Shown: positions 1 through 5,819, numbered from the stretch's first letter. The stretch is 5,819 nt of DNA from Planctomycetaceae bacterium (GCA_002862265.1 PKCQ01000089.1:1-5819); one strand, 5' to 3'. Made by a program: numbers and translations. Notes: generated by a model not told the origin, from the letters alone.

Positions 1-644
1 CCTTCTGGATCTTCTTGGCCGAAGGCCTTCATCATATCAATGATATATTCTTGAAGATTCTTCCGCGCTTTCTTGTAAACGGCAGTGTCTTCCAGGTAGT
101 AATCTCGATCGGGAAGCGTAATGCCAGTGTGCGTGAAGTAGACCGCGTATTGAGTACTCTTGCGCAAGTCTGGCTGGATGTAACCGGCGAAGGGACCAAA
201 GATTCCAGTGCGAGCCATCTTGGCCGCCATCTTGGCCATGCTTTTGGAGTCTTTTACCGCCTTGATATCAGCCAACATCGGCTCGACAGGCTTCGTGCCG
301 AGTTTGTTGCGGAGCTCAACGTTGGTAAGGCTCTTGAAGAAATCGCCGACTTTCTGGGCGTTAGAGCCTTCCTCTGCATCGGAGGCAGCTGCGGTTTCGA
401 TGATTGCTCGAATATTGGATTTCACTTCGTCGTCGATCACTGAGAATGAACCCCAGTTAGACTGATCCGAAGGAATCTCGATATTCTTTAGCCAACCTTC
501 GTTGACGTAAGAGTAAAAGTCATCCTGCGGCGCGAGTTCTTTGCTGACGTACTCCAGCTCAACACCACTAACCAATTTGGCATCTTGAGCCAAAGTGATG
601 GAGCTAATCGCCAACACGGCGACTAGAGACAATAGTCTCTTCAT
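1..644 (-). CDS. M13-family (neprilysin/PepO-like) secreted zinc metallopeptidase, N-terminal part, cut by the window edge
   Basis: The frame reads 214 codons from ATG at 644-642 and runs open off the left edge, so the gene is 3'-truncated by the window and not broken. Residues 1-19 form a signal peptide (MKR, hydrophobic core, then TLA before Gln20), so the protein is probably exported. From about residue 38 it matches the M13 N-terminal domain: the opening APQDDFYSYVNEGWLKN (38-54), then PSDQSNWGSF (58-67), and the family hallmark LPDRDYYLED (177-186). The whole family is about 650-700 residues; its HExxH and ExxxD zinc ligands lie in the missing part and could not be checked. M13 enzymes cleave oligopeptides outside the cytoplasm. 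A purine-rich AAAGGA (660-655) lies 10 nt before the ATG and supports this start. The NIPSNAP gene lies 141 nt upstream in the same direction, so co-transcription is possible. Family call is firm; substrate is unknown. Confidence 0.93.
   Translation of the reverse strand, partial: MKRLLSLVAVLAISSITLAQDAKLVSGVELEYVSKELAPQDDFYSYVNEGWLKNIEIPSDQSNWGSFSVIDDEVKSNIRAIIETAAASDAEEGSNAQKVGDFFKSLTNVELRNKLGTKPVEPMLADIKAVKDSKSMAKMAAKMARTGIFGPFAGYIQPDLRKSTQYAVYFTHTGITLPDRDYYLEDTAVYKKARKNLQEYIIDMMKAFGQEDPE
214..237. repeat. Perfect 12-bp tandem duplication inside the M13 peptidase gene
   Basis: The unit GCCATCTTGGCC occurs twice back to back on the plus strand. Read on the coding (minus) strand it gives two successive AKMA units (residues 137-144), so it keeps the frame and adds one helical turn in the N-terminal domain. 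It may be a recent replication-slippage duplication or simply a repetitive helix. Confidence 0.85.
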
Positions 645-680
645 TTGTTTTCCGTCCTTTGAGTAAGTTGTCCGGCGAAG

Positions 681-752
681 TCAATGAATATCGTTATCGC
701 CAGCGCGTCGCGCCCACGATTTCTGTACTGGGACTCGCCAGAATTCCTTCAC
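681..752 (-). other. Doubtful 23-residue ORF between the NIPSNAP and M13 genes (GTG start)
   Basis: A GTG at 752-750 is preceded by TGAGGA with a 7-nt gap from GAGGA to the GTG, a better Shine-Dalgarno arrangement than that of most genes here. The reading frame encodes MKEFWRVPVQKSWARRAGD and ends at TGA (683-681), 36 nt before the M13 start codon. The same frame is also open back to the NIPSNAP stop codon. The peptide is short, rich in Trp and Arg, and has no family that I recognise. It could be a leader peptide, a remnant, or chance: an open stretch this short is expected often. Confidence 0.18.
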
Positions 753-785
753 CAAAAATTCCTCAGGCAGTCCCTCGGGCCAAGC

Positions 786-1559
786 CTACAGCTCCGAGTA
801 CGACTTTGGTAACCAGTCGCTTTTGTGGATCTTGCTGACAGTACCTTTGTATTTTTCAACGGCTTTCAAGACTTGCCAATCCGGATGCACGCGAAATTTG
901 CTCCAACCTTCCTTGCGAGCTGCATCGTTGTCGTACACTGTCATATAAGTCAAATTTGGAGTCTTATCGCCGATGAGAGCTTGTCCAAAGAACACAGGAG
1001 TAATTCCGCAGTCGAGAAAGATCGGCACCTCACCAGCATTGAACATCTCGACTTTGAGATTTCCGAAGTTCTCCGTAGGGCTCTCGTAGATGCGAAGCTC
1101 GAAAAGACGATCGCTGCCTGACTTCTGCTGCTCAGGTACTTTCAATTTGGGCCAGCAATCAAATGCTTCCAGTAACTCGCTTTGGATTCGCTTGACCAAC
1201 GGCTGCTTGGCGGGCGTTGCGAGATAATCCTTCGCGGCGGCGAGATAGTCCTCGTCCTTGGTAAGTTCCTTGTTTGCCGAAGTCACCGCCTCAACGTTCG
1301 GGCCAGCGATGAGCAAAAGCACTTGGACCGAACCATCTTCTGCTGGTGCGGCTTGATCGAGCGCTCCAATTGGGCCCAAACCTTGTCGAGTCAATGCCGG
1401 AATCAATGCCTTCTTCAGGTACTGATCGAGCTTCGCTTCTGCAGCTTGATCGACCAAGGTGTAAGTGCGAACTTCGATCGTTTGCTTCTTCTGAGCAAGT
1501 GCTGGCGTACATGTGAGTGCGAGCAAGCTGCATGCCAGCCAAGTCAACGAGCGTCTCAT
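786..1559 (-). CDS. Secreted protein with two NIPSNAP domains
   Basis: The protein has 257 residues. Residues 1-22 are a signal peptide (MRRS, hydrophobic core, ALA before Gln23). Two NIPSNAP-type ferredoxin-like alpha/beta units follow: the first starts at IEVRTYTL (28-35) and ends near residue 137, the second starts at LFELRIYESP (152-161), includes the VPIFLDCGITPVFFG strand-helix region (178-192), and ends at LPKSYSEL, where the family normally ends. The ORF is open to an ATG at 1661, but the ATG at 1559 is preferred because it begins the signal peptide and carries the Shine-Dalgarno site GAGGAAA 5 nt upstream; the longer form would add 34 polar residues ahead of the signal. NIPSNAP proteins belong to the dimeric alpha/beta-barrel group; exported two-domain versions are common in planctomycetes, and I know of no established function for them. 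No catalytic residues can be named. It diverges from the potassium channel gene and lies upstream of the M13 peptidase gene. Confidence 0.9.
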   Translation of the reverse strand: MRRSLTWLACSLLALTCTPALAQKKQTIEVRTYTLVDQAAEAKLDQYLKKALIPALTRQGLGPIGALDQAAPAEDGSVQVLLLIAGPNVEAVTSANKELTKDEDYLAAAKDYLATPAKQPLVKRIQSELLEAFDCWPKLKVPEQQKSGSDRLFELRIYESPTENFGNLKVEMFNAGEVPIFLDCGITPVFFGQALIGDKTPNLTYMTVYDNDAARKEGWSKFRVHPDWQVLKAVEKYKGTVSKIHKSDWLPKSYSEL

Positions 1560-1564
1560 TTTGG

Positions 1565-1571
1565 TTTCCTC
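1565..1571 (-). promoter_or_regulatory. Ribosome binding site of the NIPSNAP gene
   Basis: GAGGAAA on the minus strand lies 5 nt before the ATG at 1559 (7 nt counted from GAGGA). It is the clearest Shine-Dalgarno site next to a gene in this window and decides the start codon against the upstream in-frame ATG at 1661. Confidence 0.75.
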
Positions 1572-1606
1572 GGAGAGAGTCGTATGGAGTCGGAGCAGTC
1601 CCGACG

Positions 1607-1665
1607 ACAGATGGCTGCTATGATACACGCTCCCCCACTTCGTCCCTTGCCCTACAGCCATCTGT
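1607..1665. repeat. Perfect 11-bp inverted repeat with 37-bp spacer in the divergent intergenic region
   Basis: The left arm ACAGATGGCTG is at 1607-1617 and its exact complement CAGCCATCTGT is at 1655-1665. The pair lies between the NIPSNAP gene (minus) and the channel gene (plus), with arm centres 48 bp apart. The spacer holds a TATCAT that could serve as a -10 box for NIPSNAP, but no good -35 box sits at the right distance. Likely readings are two half-sites for a dimeric or looping regulator, or a hairpin in the NIPSNAP 5' leader. There is no T-run, so it is not an intrinsic terminator. Confidence 0.6.
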
Positions 1666-1702
1666 GAAATGGTTCATGCGGCGTCTGCGGCGGATCGATA
1701 TA

Positions 1703-1716
1703 AGATCGGCCGATCT
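1703..1716. promoter_or_regulatory. Perfect 14-bp palindrome upstream of the channel gene, possible operator
   Basis: AGATCGGCCGATCT is fully self-complementary and ends 17 nt before the ATG of the channel. It overlaps the 3' end of an AT-rich GATATAAG that could be a -10 element, the position expected for a repressor site. No convincing -35 box or Shine-Dalgarno sequence accompanies it, so the regulatory role is inferred from position and symmetry alone. Confidence 0.35.
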
Positions 1717-1733
1717 ACATCATCAACACTACA

Positions 1734-2624
1734 ATGCCAGCAAAGCGTCCCAAAACGAGGAAGAAACAGGAGGCTTCGAAGCGGTCTACTCGAGCGTCTT
1801 GGCGTGACAGACTGTACCACATCATCTTTGAAGCAGACACCCGCTCGGGCCAGATTTTCGACATCATCCTGCTTGTTGCCATCTTGCTGAGTATCACCAC
1901 GATCAGCCTCGAGACAGTCGAGTACTTCGAGAAAAATGATAGCTGGCGTCTCGCGCTGACTCGCGTCGAATGGGTACTGACAATCCTATTTACCGCCGAG
2001 TACGTGGCCCGCTTGATTTGCGTAGAGAAACCTCTGCGGTACGCATTTAGTTTTTTTGGCATCATCGATCTGATTGCGTGCTTGCCGATGTACCTCACAC
2101 TATTTAGCCTGCAGCCGCAATCCTTGATGATCTTCCGAGCAGTTCGTCTGCTTCGTGTTTTCCGCGTTCTGAAAATGATGCGGATGCTCAAAGAAGCTCA
2201 TACCTTGCGCGAAGCCGTCTGGCGCGCCCGAGACAAGATCCTCGTGTTTATCGCAAGCGTACTGGTCGCTGTCACGATCAGCGGGACATTGATGTACCAG
2301 ATTGAGCACAGTGTCAACAAAGAGTTTTCCTCGATTCCAGCAGGCATGTACTGGGCGATCGTCACCATCACCACGGTAGGCTATGGCGACATCAAGCCTA
2401 TCACCGCGCTGGGACAATTTCTTTCATCGGTGGTGATCTTACTTGGATACAGCCTGATCATTGTGCCAAGTAGCTTTGTAATCGCCGAGATTGCCGACGG
2501 ACGGAATCGCGATTTAAACGCTCGTGCTTGCCCGCACTGTCTGCGCGAAGGCCACTCATCCGATGCCGCATTCTGCGACATGTGCGGCGAACGTCTCCTG
2601 GGCGAAAGCAACCCTTCCCATTGA
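1734..2624 (+). CDS. Voltage-gated potassium channel (six-TM ion transporter) with C-terminal zinc ribbon
   Basis: The protein has 296 residues. A basic cytoplasmic N-terminus (about 11 Lys/Arg in the first 26) precedes S1 (41-60), S2 (76-95), S3 (104-124), S4 (131-153), S5 (168-190), pore helix and filter TTVGYGD (213-219), and S6 (226-254). S4 has seven positive residues at exact three-residue spacing (R135, R138, R141, R144, K147, R150, K153). F86 and E89 in S2 and D112 in S3 match the gating-charge transfer centre of Shaker-type channels, so the voltage sensor looks intact. The filter indicates K+ selectivity, and the channel should be a homotetramer in the inner membrane. After S6 come CPHC (266-269) and CDMC (281-284), a likely zinc ribbon in the cytoplasm. 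The ATG at 1734 is the first after an in-frame stop at 1701; no Shine-Dalgarno site is visible. The gene stands alone on its strand, divergent from NIPSNAP and convergent with DUF1501. Confidence 0.95.
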   Translation: MPAKRPKTRKKQEASKRSTRASWRDRLYHIIFEADTRSGQIFDIILLVAILLSITTISLETVEYFEKNDSWRLALTRVEWVLTILFTAEYVARLICVEKPLRYAFSFFGIIDLIACLPMYLTLFSLQPQSLMIFRAVRLLRVFRVLKMMRMLKEAHTLREAVWRARDKILVFIASVLVAVTISGTLMYQIEHSVNKEFSSIPAGMYWAIVTITTVGYGDIKPITALGQFLSSVVILLGYSLIIVPSSFVIAEIADGRNRDLNARACPHCLREGHSSDAAFCDMCGERLLGESNPSH

Positions 2625-2657
2625 ACTATTTCGCTCGCCTGACCCCAGCCTTTAGAA

Positions 2658-2819
2658 TCACAAAAGGTCTTCTCGTCCAAGGGTTGCGAAAGCGACGAAT
2701 AACAAGCTAGAAACTGCGGTCGCCAGAATCAAAATATGCGTTTTCCAAGGCACCAATGTGGGAACGCTGTTCTCTACAGTATCCTCTGAGTCAGGACTTG
2801 AAGCGTCTTTTATACAAGA
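2658..2819 (-). other. Doubtful ORF after the DUF1501 stop, encoding a possible membrane segment
   Basis: Directly after the DUF1501 TAA the same frame stays open for 53 codons to TGA at 2660-2658. It would encode an acidic stretch (DASSPDSEDTVENS) and then a hydrophobic stretch of about 18 residues (HILILATAVSSLLFVAF) ending in ATLGREDLL. The only possible starts are TTG (2756) or GTG (2753), giving peptides of about 31-32 residues, and neither has a well-spaced Shine-Dalgarno site. It could be a small membrane peptide, the remnant of a lost gene, or chance; I do not call it a gene. The rest of the 195-nt convergent spacer shows only a small stem with a GAAA loop (2683-2696), without a T-run. 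Confidence 0.15.
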
Positions 2820-4271
2820 TTACGCGAGAATCTCCTTCACTACATTCCCGTGCACGTCGGTCAAGCGATAGTCTCGACCTTGAAAGCGATAAGTCAACTT
2901 TTCGTGGTTGATTCCAAGACAATGCAGAATCGTGGCGTGAAAGTCGTGGACATGCACCGGATTCTCGGCGATGTTGTAGCAAAAGTCATCGGTCTGGCCA
3001 AAACTGAACCCCGGCTTGATACCGCCACCTGCAATCCAAACCGAAAAGCAGCGCGGATGATGATCCCGGCCGAAGGTTGCTGGCTTGCCTTGTGAGTAAA
3101 CAGTGCGCCCGAATTCGCCGCCCCAAATGACAAGCGTGTCGTCGAGCATATTTCGCTGCTTGAGATCTGAGATCAATGCCGCCGAGCCTTGATCCGTTTC
3201 CTTGGCGACCGTTGGCAAGTACTTCTGTACGTTACTGTGGTGATCCCAGCCACGGTGGAATAGCTGAATGAATCGCACACCGCGTTCGGCCAAGCGTCTG
3301 GCCATCAAACAGTTTGCCGCGTGGGTGCCCGTTTTTTTTGCGTCTTCACCATAGAGCTTAAAAGTGCTTTCGGGTTCGTCGCTGGTGTCCGCCAGCTCCG
3401 GAACAGAAGTTTGCATGCGATAAGCCATCTCGTACTGGGCGATTCGCGAATTAATCTCAGGATCACCGACTTCGCAATACCGTAACTCGTTTAGCTTGGC
3501 AAGCTTGTCCAACAATAGCCTTCGATCCGTCTGATCAGCTCCAGAGGGATCACTCAAGTAGAGTACCGGATCACCCTGACTCCGGAACTTCACGCCTTGG
3601 TACTTCGAGGGCAAAAAACCGCTGCCCCATAAGCGATCGTAAAGCGGTTGAGCTTGATGGAAAGTATTCTTTGAAAGCAGCACCACAAACGAAGGAAGGT
3701 TCTCCGTCTCGCTTCCCAATCCGTAGCTGAGCCAAGCACCAATACTGGGACGACCAGGCTGCTGATGCCCGGACTGAAAGAAAGTCACCGCTGGGTCGTG
3801 ATTGATCGCCTCTGTATACATGGACTTAACGACACAGATGTCGTCCGCCACTTTCGCCAAGTGCGGCATCAACTCACTCATCCATTGTCCGGACTCGCCA
3901 TGCTGAGCAAACTTGTAAGGCGACTTGACTATCGGAAAGTTTTTTTGCCCAGCAGTCATTCCGGTTAACCGCTGTCCACCGCGCACGCTGTCTGGCAACT
4001 CTTGCCCGTGAAGCTCCTCTAAGCTCGGCTTGTAGTCCAGCAAATCGACTTGCGAAGGCGCACCAGACTGAAGCAAGTAAATGACTCGTTTTACTTTTGG
4101 TGCAAAATGCGGAAGTCCTGGCAAGCCGGTTTGTCCAGCTGGATCAGTAGCTGCGGTAGATTCGCGATTTAGCAGCGACGCTAGTGCGGCAACTCCGATG
4201 CCGGTGCTCGTTCTGCTAAAGAACTGCCGGCGATTCTCACTCAGTTTGCTGTCTAAAATTGGATCGGTCAT
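2820..4271 (-). CDS. DUF1501 family protein (alkaline phosphatase/sulfatase-like fold), Tat-exported
   Basis: The protein has 483 residues, the usual family length. It opens with a twin-arginine signal, NRRQFFSR (13-20) followed by a hydrophobic stretch (24-34), so it should be exported folded through Tat. The N-terminal family motif SGAPSQVDLLDYKP is at 69-82. Further conserved blocks are HRGWDHH (339-345), WGGEFGRT (383-390), GRDHHP (401-406) and HDFHATILHCLG (442-453). The Asp/His-rich blocks resemble metal-binding motifs of the alkaline phosphatase superfamily, to which DUF1501 is usually assigned, but no reaction is established. It ends at DVHGNVVKEILA, the normal family end. The ATG lies 2 nt after the DUF1553 stop, which implies one operon and translational coupling; no Shine-Dalgarno site is visible. 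Export and the DUF1553 partner suggest work on extracellular or periplasmic polymers; this is inference. An A8 run in the coding strand (3339-3332) falls at AKKT. Confidence 0.95.
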   Translation of the reverse strand: MTDPILDSKLSENRRQFFSRTSTGIGVAALASLLNRESTAATDPAGQTGLPGLPHFAPKVKRVIYLLQSGAPSQVDLLDYKPSLEELHGQELPDSVRGGQRLTGMTAGQKNFPIVKSPYKFAQHGESGQWMSELMPHLAKVADDICVVKSMYTEAINHDPAVTFFQSGHQQPGRPSIGAWLSYGLGSETENLPSFVVLLSKNTFHQAQPLYDRLWGSGFLPSKYQGVKFRSQGDPVLYLSDPSGADQTDRRLLLDKLAKLNELRYCEVGDPEINSRIAQYEMAYRMQTSVPELADTSDEPESTFKLYGEDAKKTGTHAANCLMARRLAERGVRFIQLFHRGWDHHSNVQKYLPTVAKETDQGSAALISDLKQRNMLDDTLVIWGGEFGRTVYSQGKPATFGRDHHPRCFSVWIAGGGIKPGFSFGQTDDFCYNIAENPVHVHDFHATILHCLGINHEKLTYRFQGRDYRLTDVHGNVVKEILA

Positions 4272-4273
4272 CG

Positions 4274-5819
4274 CTAGTTTTTCGTCATCGCTTCATCGAG
4301 GTTGAGTAGCAAGCGACAAGCACTCGTCCACGCGGCTAGTTCCGCCAAGTGCGCTTGCCCTGCTTCCATTTTTGATTCGCCAATGTTTAGTAGCCCTTGA
4401 GCAGCCTCTTCATCCTTAGAAAATTTTTCAAGCTGTTGTTCGTAGATTTCGCGGACAAGCCTCGTCTCTTGCACGGAGGGGATTCGTGATGTTACCAATC
4501 GAAATCCAAGTTCAATTCGATCTTCGGCTGAATCACCTCCTTCACGAATCAAACGCACCGCTAGATGCCGCGCTGCCTCGACGAATTGTGGCCCATTCAA
4601 GAGCAGTAGTGATTGGAGCGGCGTGTTGGTTCGCGATCGAGCAACCGTACAGAACTCGCGCGTCGGCGCGTCGAGCGTGACAAGCATCGGCGAGGGTACT
4701 GTTCGCTTCCAGAACGTGTACAGGCTCCGCCGATAGAGATCATTGCCATTGCCCGCCTGGTAAGCTTTGGAATAGCCGGGGCGATTGTTAAGTTCCATCC
4801 ACAGGCCATCTGGCTGATAAGGATAAACACTCTTCCCGCCAAGCTGCCTGACTAGTGATCCGCTGACCGCCAAAGCACTATCGCGGATCTCCTCGGCACT
4901 CAAGCGAAAGCGTGGACCGCGGGCTAAATTGCGATTCTCAGGATCATCCTCGTAGGCGACTTGGCCAGCATGCGACGATTGCCGGTATGTCGCGGACATC
5001 AAAATGAGCTTCTGGATTTCCTTCACGTTCCAGCCATTCGCCACAAACTCATCCGCCAGCCAATCCAACAGCTCAGGGTGCGTGGGCGTCCCGCCTCGGG
5101 TGCCGAAGTCGGATGGCGTATTGACCAATCCCACCCCAAAGTGTCCTTGCCACACCCGATTCACGATGACACGGGCAGTGAGGGGGTGTTCGGGATGCAA
5201 CATCCACGACGCAAGATCAAGCCGGCCGGAGTTTGACTTGATGGGCGGGGCCGGCACCAAGTGGTCGCTGACTTGCAGAAAACCTCGGGGGATTTCTTCT
5301 CCGATCAGTTGGGTGTGGTCGCCCCGGGCGTGCAGCTTGACCGAACGAATCTCTGACTCGTCTCTCACTGAAATTGTGTTGGGGGCAAGAGGTGCTTCTT
5401 TGGCCTCAAGTTGTGCGAGGTTTTCTTTAGCCCCTTCCCACGCTTCGAAATCACCTTCGTCTGCTCCAGTTCGTTCTTGGTCGGTGGGTGCGAATGGACC
5501 ATCCACCAGCCACCGAGGCTGCGCGTCTTCTTGATCGGGTTTTGCGCCGGCCTCAGAAGCCTTGCGGTGTTTGGCCAAGATGGCCTCCACTTCGACTTGG
5601 GTGGCGTTTGGATCTTGGATCCACTCTGGAGTGAAGGCAAGGTGTTCATGCAGCCGCCTGACAAACCCGATGGGCAGATCGATGGACTCGGCCGCCGCAT
5701 CGAGTTGATTGACGGTCTCTTGTTTTGGGGTCGTGCGTCTGAGGGCAATGCGGTCGATGTGGGGGAAGCTGACCGGTCGTTCCATACGGATGGTCACTGA
5801 ACCGGCGGGCCATTCTCCG
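4274..5819 (-). CDS. DUF1553 (PSD1) domain protein, C-terminal part, cut by the window edge
   Basis: The frame is open from the right edge to TAG at 4276-4274. A GTG at 5797 is possible, but seven in-frame codons before it (GEWPAGS) have no stop and the family is much longer, so the gene surely starts outside the window. Numbered from that GTG (507 residues), 1-75 look like the end of a beta-rich region plus a linker; 80-140 are acidic and contain RWLVDGPF (95-102); VKLHARGDHTQLIGEEI (153-169) is the conserved lead-in; DUF1553 runs from about 192 to 460 with LDLASWMLHPEHPLTARV, NRVWQGHFG, SDFGTRGG, LILMSATYRQS, and TNTPLQSLLLLNGPQFVEAAR. Full-length relatives usually carry a signal peptide, often a cytochrome c-like PSCyt1 domain, and a DUF1549 (PSCyt2) domain before this; none can be seen here. 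The family is typical of planctomycetes and Verrucomicrobia and has no proven activity. It is the promoter-proximal gene of an operon with DUF1501. Confidence 0.93.
   Translation of the reverse strand, partial: GEWPAGSVTIRMERPVSFPHIDRIALRRTTPKQETVNQLDAAAESIDLPIGFVRRLHEHLAFTPEWIQDPNATQVEVEAILAKHRKASEAGAKPDQEDAQPRWLVDGPFAPTDQERTGADEGDFEAWEGAKENLAQLEAKEAPLAPNTISVRDESEIRSVKLHARGDHTQLIGEEIPRGFLQVSDHLVPAPPIKSNSGRLDLASWMLHPEHPLTARVIVNRVWQGHFGVGLVNTPSDFGTRGGTPTHPELLDWLADEFVANGWNVKEIQKLILMSATYRQSSHAGQVAYEDDPENRNLARGPRFRLSAEEIRDSALAVSGSLVRQLGGKSVYPYQPDGLWMELNNRPGYSKAYQAGNGNDLYRRSLYTFWKRTVPSPMLVTLDAPTREFCTVARSRTNTPLQSLLLLNGPQFVEAARHLAVRLIREGGDSAEDRIELGFRLVTSRIPSVQETRLVREIYEQQLEKFSKDEEAAQGLLNIGESKMEAGQAHLAELAAWTSACRLLLNLDEAMTKN

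Noticed and set aside
15..465. Plus-strand ORFs of 142 and 85 codons over the M13 gene
   Set aside because: They are shadows of the minus-strand M13 coding sequence, whose translation is clearly conserved.
703..713. GCGCG-T-CGCGC inverted repeat in the NIPSNAP-M13 spacer
   Set aside because: The centre is one base, so it folds poorly, and such strings are common in GC-rich stretches; no T-run follows.
1560..1661. Longer NIPSNAP start at the ATG ending at 1661, adding 34 residues
   Set aside because: It would bury the signal peptide behind a polar extension, and the Shine-Dalgarno site belongs to the ATG at 1559; this stretch also contains the inverted repeat.
1611..1667. Plus-strand 18-codon ORF inside the divergent region (ATG at 1611)
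   Set aside because: It has no Shine-Dalgarno site, is proline-rich without family resemblance, and merely runs through the inverted repeat.
2683..2696. GTTGC-GAAA-GCGAC hairpin downstream of the channel as an intrinsic terminator
   Set aside because: The stem has only five pairs including one G-T, and no T-run follows on either strand.
3940..3946. A-AAA-AAC slippery heptamer in phase in the DUF1501 gene (QKN)
   Set aside because: No strong downstream stem-loop was apparent and the conserved zero frame continues; such heptamers occur by chance at Lys-Asn codons.
5411..5800. Plus-strand ORF of 129 codons and minus-strand ORF of 127 codons near the right edge
   Set aside because: Both overlap the DUF1553 coding frame, have low-complexity composition and no recognisable family.
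1..5819. A defence system, mobile element or CRISPR array
   Set aside because: No transposase, integrase, nuclease or toxin-antitoxin protein, terminal repeats or regularly spaced repeats were seen; all large frames are accounted for by the five genes described.

Overview
The window looks like chromosomal DNA of a planctomycete, probably from the Pirellulaceae. The main evidence is a tandem pair of secreted proteins of the DUF1553 (PSD1) and DUF1501 families, which is greatly expanded in that phylum, plus a secreted two-domain NIPSNAP protein. Moderate G+C content and the scarcity of clear Shine-Dalgarno sites also fit. This assignment is by recognition of protein families; no search was run.

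Layout from left to right. (1) 1-644, minus strand: the first 214 codons of an exported M13-family zinc metallopeptidase; the catalytic half lies beyond the left edge. (2) 645-785: a short spacer with the peptidase ribosome binding site and a doubtful 23-codon ORF. (3) 786-1559, minus: a secreted NIPSNAP-domain protein. (4) 1560-1733: a divergent intergenic region with a perfect 11-bp inverted repeat and a 14-bp palindrome, the best regulatory candidates here. (5) 1734-2624, plus: a six-transmembrane voltage-gated potassium channel with a complete voltage sensor, the TTVGYGD filter and a C-terminal zinc ribbon. (6) 2625-2819: a convergent spacer without a classical terminator, holding a doubtful membrane-peptide ORF. 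(7) 2820-4271, minus: a DUF1501 protein. (8) 4274-5819, minus: the C-terminal part of a DUF1553 protein, whose N-terminal part lies beyond the right edge.

The DUF1553 and DUF1501 genes are 2 nt apart and almost certainly one operon; in planctomycetes such pairs are usually exported and suspected to act in breakdown of complex polysaccharides or other polymers, but their biochemistry is unsettled. The NIPSNAP and M13 genes run in the same direction and could be co-transcribed. The channel is the only plus-strand gene and diverges from NIPSNAP.

I found no RNA gene, CRISPR array, insertion sequence or defence system. No convincing new multi-gene system is visible. The points worth a second look are the inverted repeat and palindrome between the divergent genes, the zinc ribbon on the channel, and two small ORFs that continue in frame after the stops of the NIPSNAP and DUF1501 genes.
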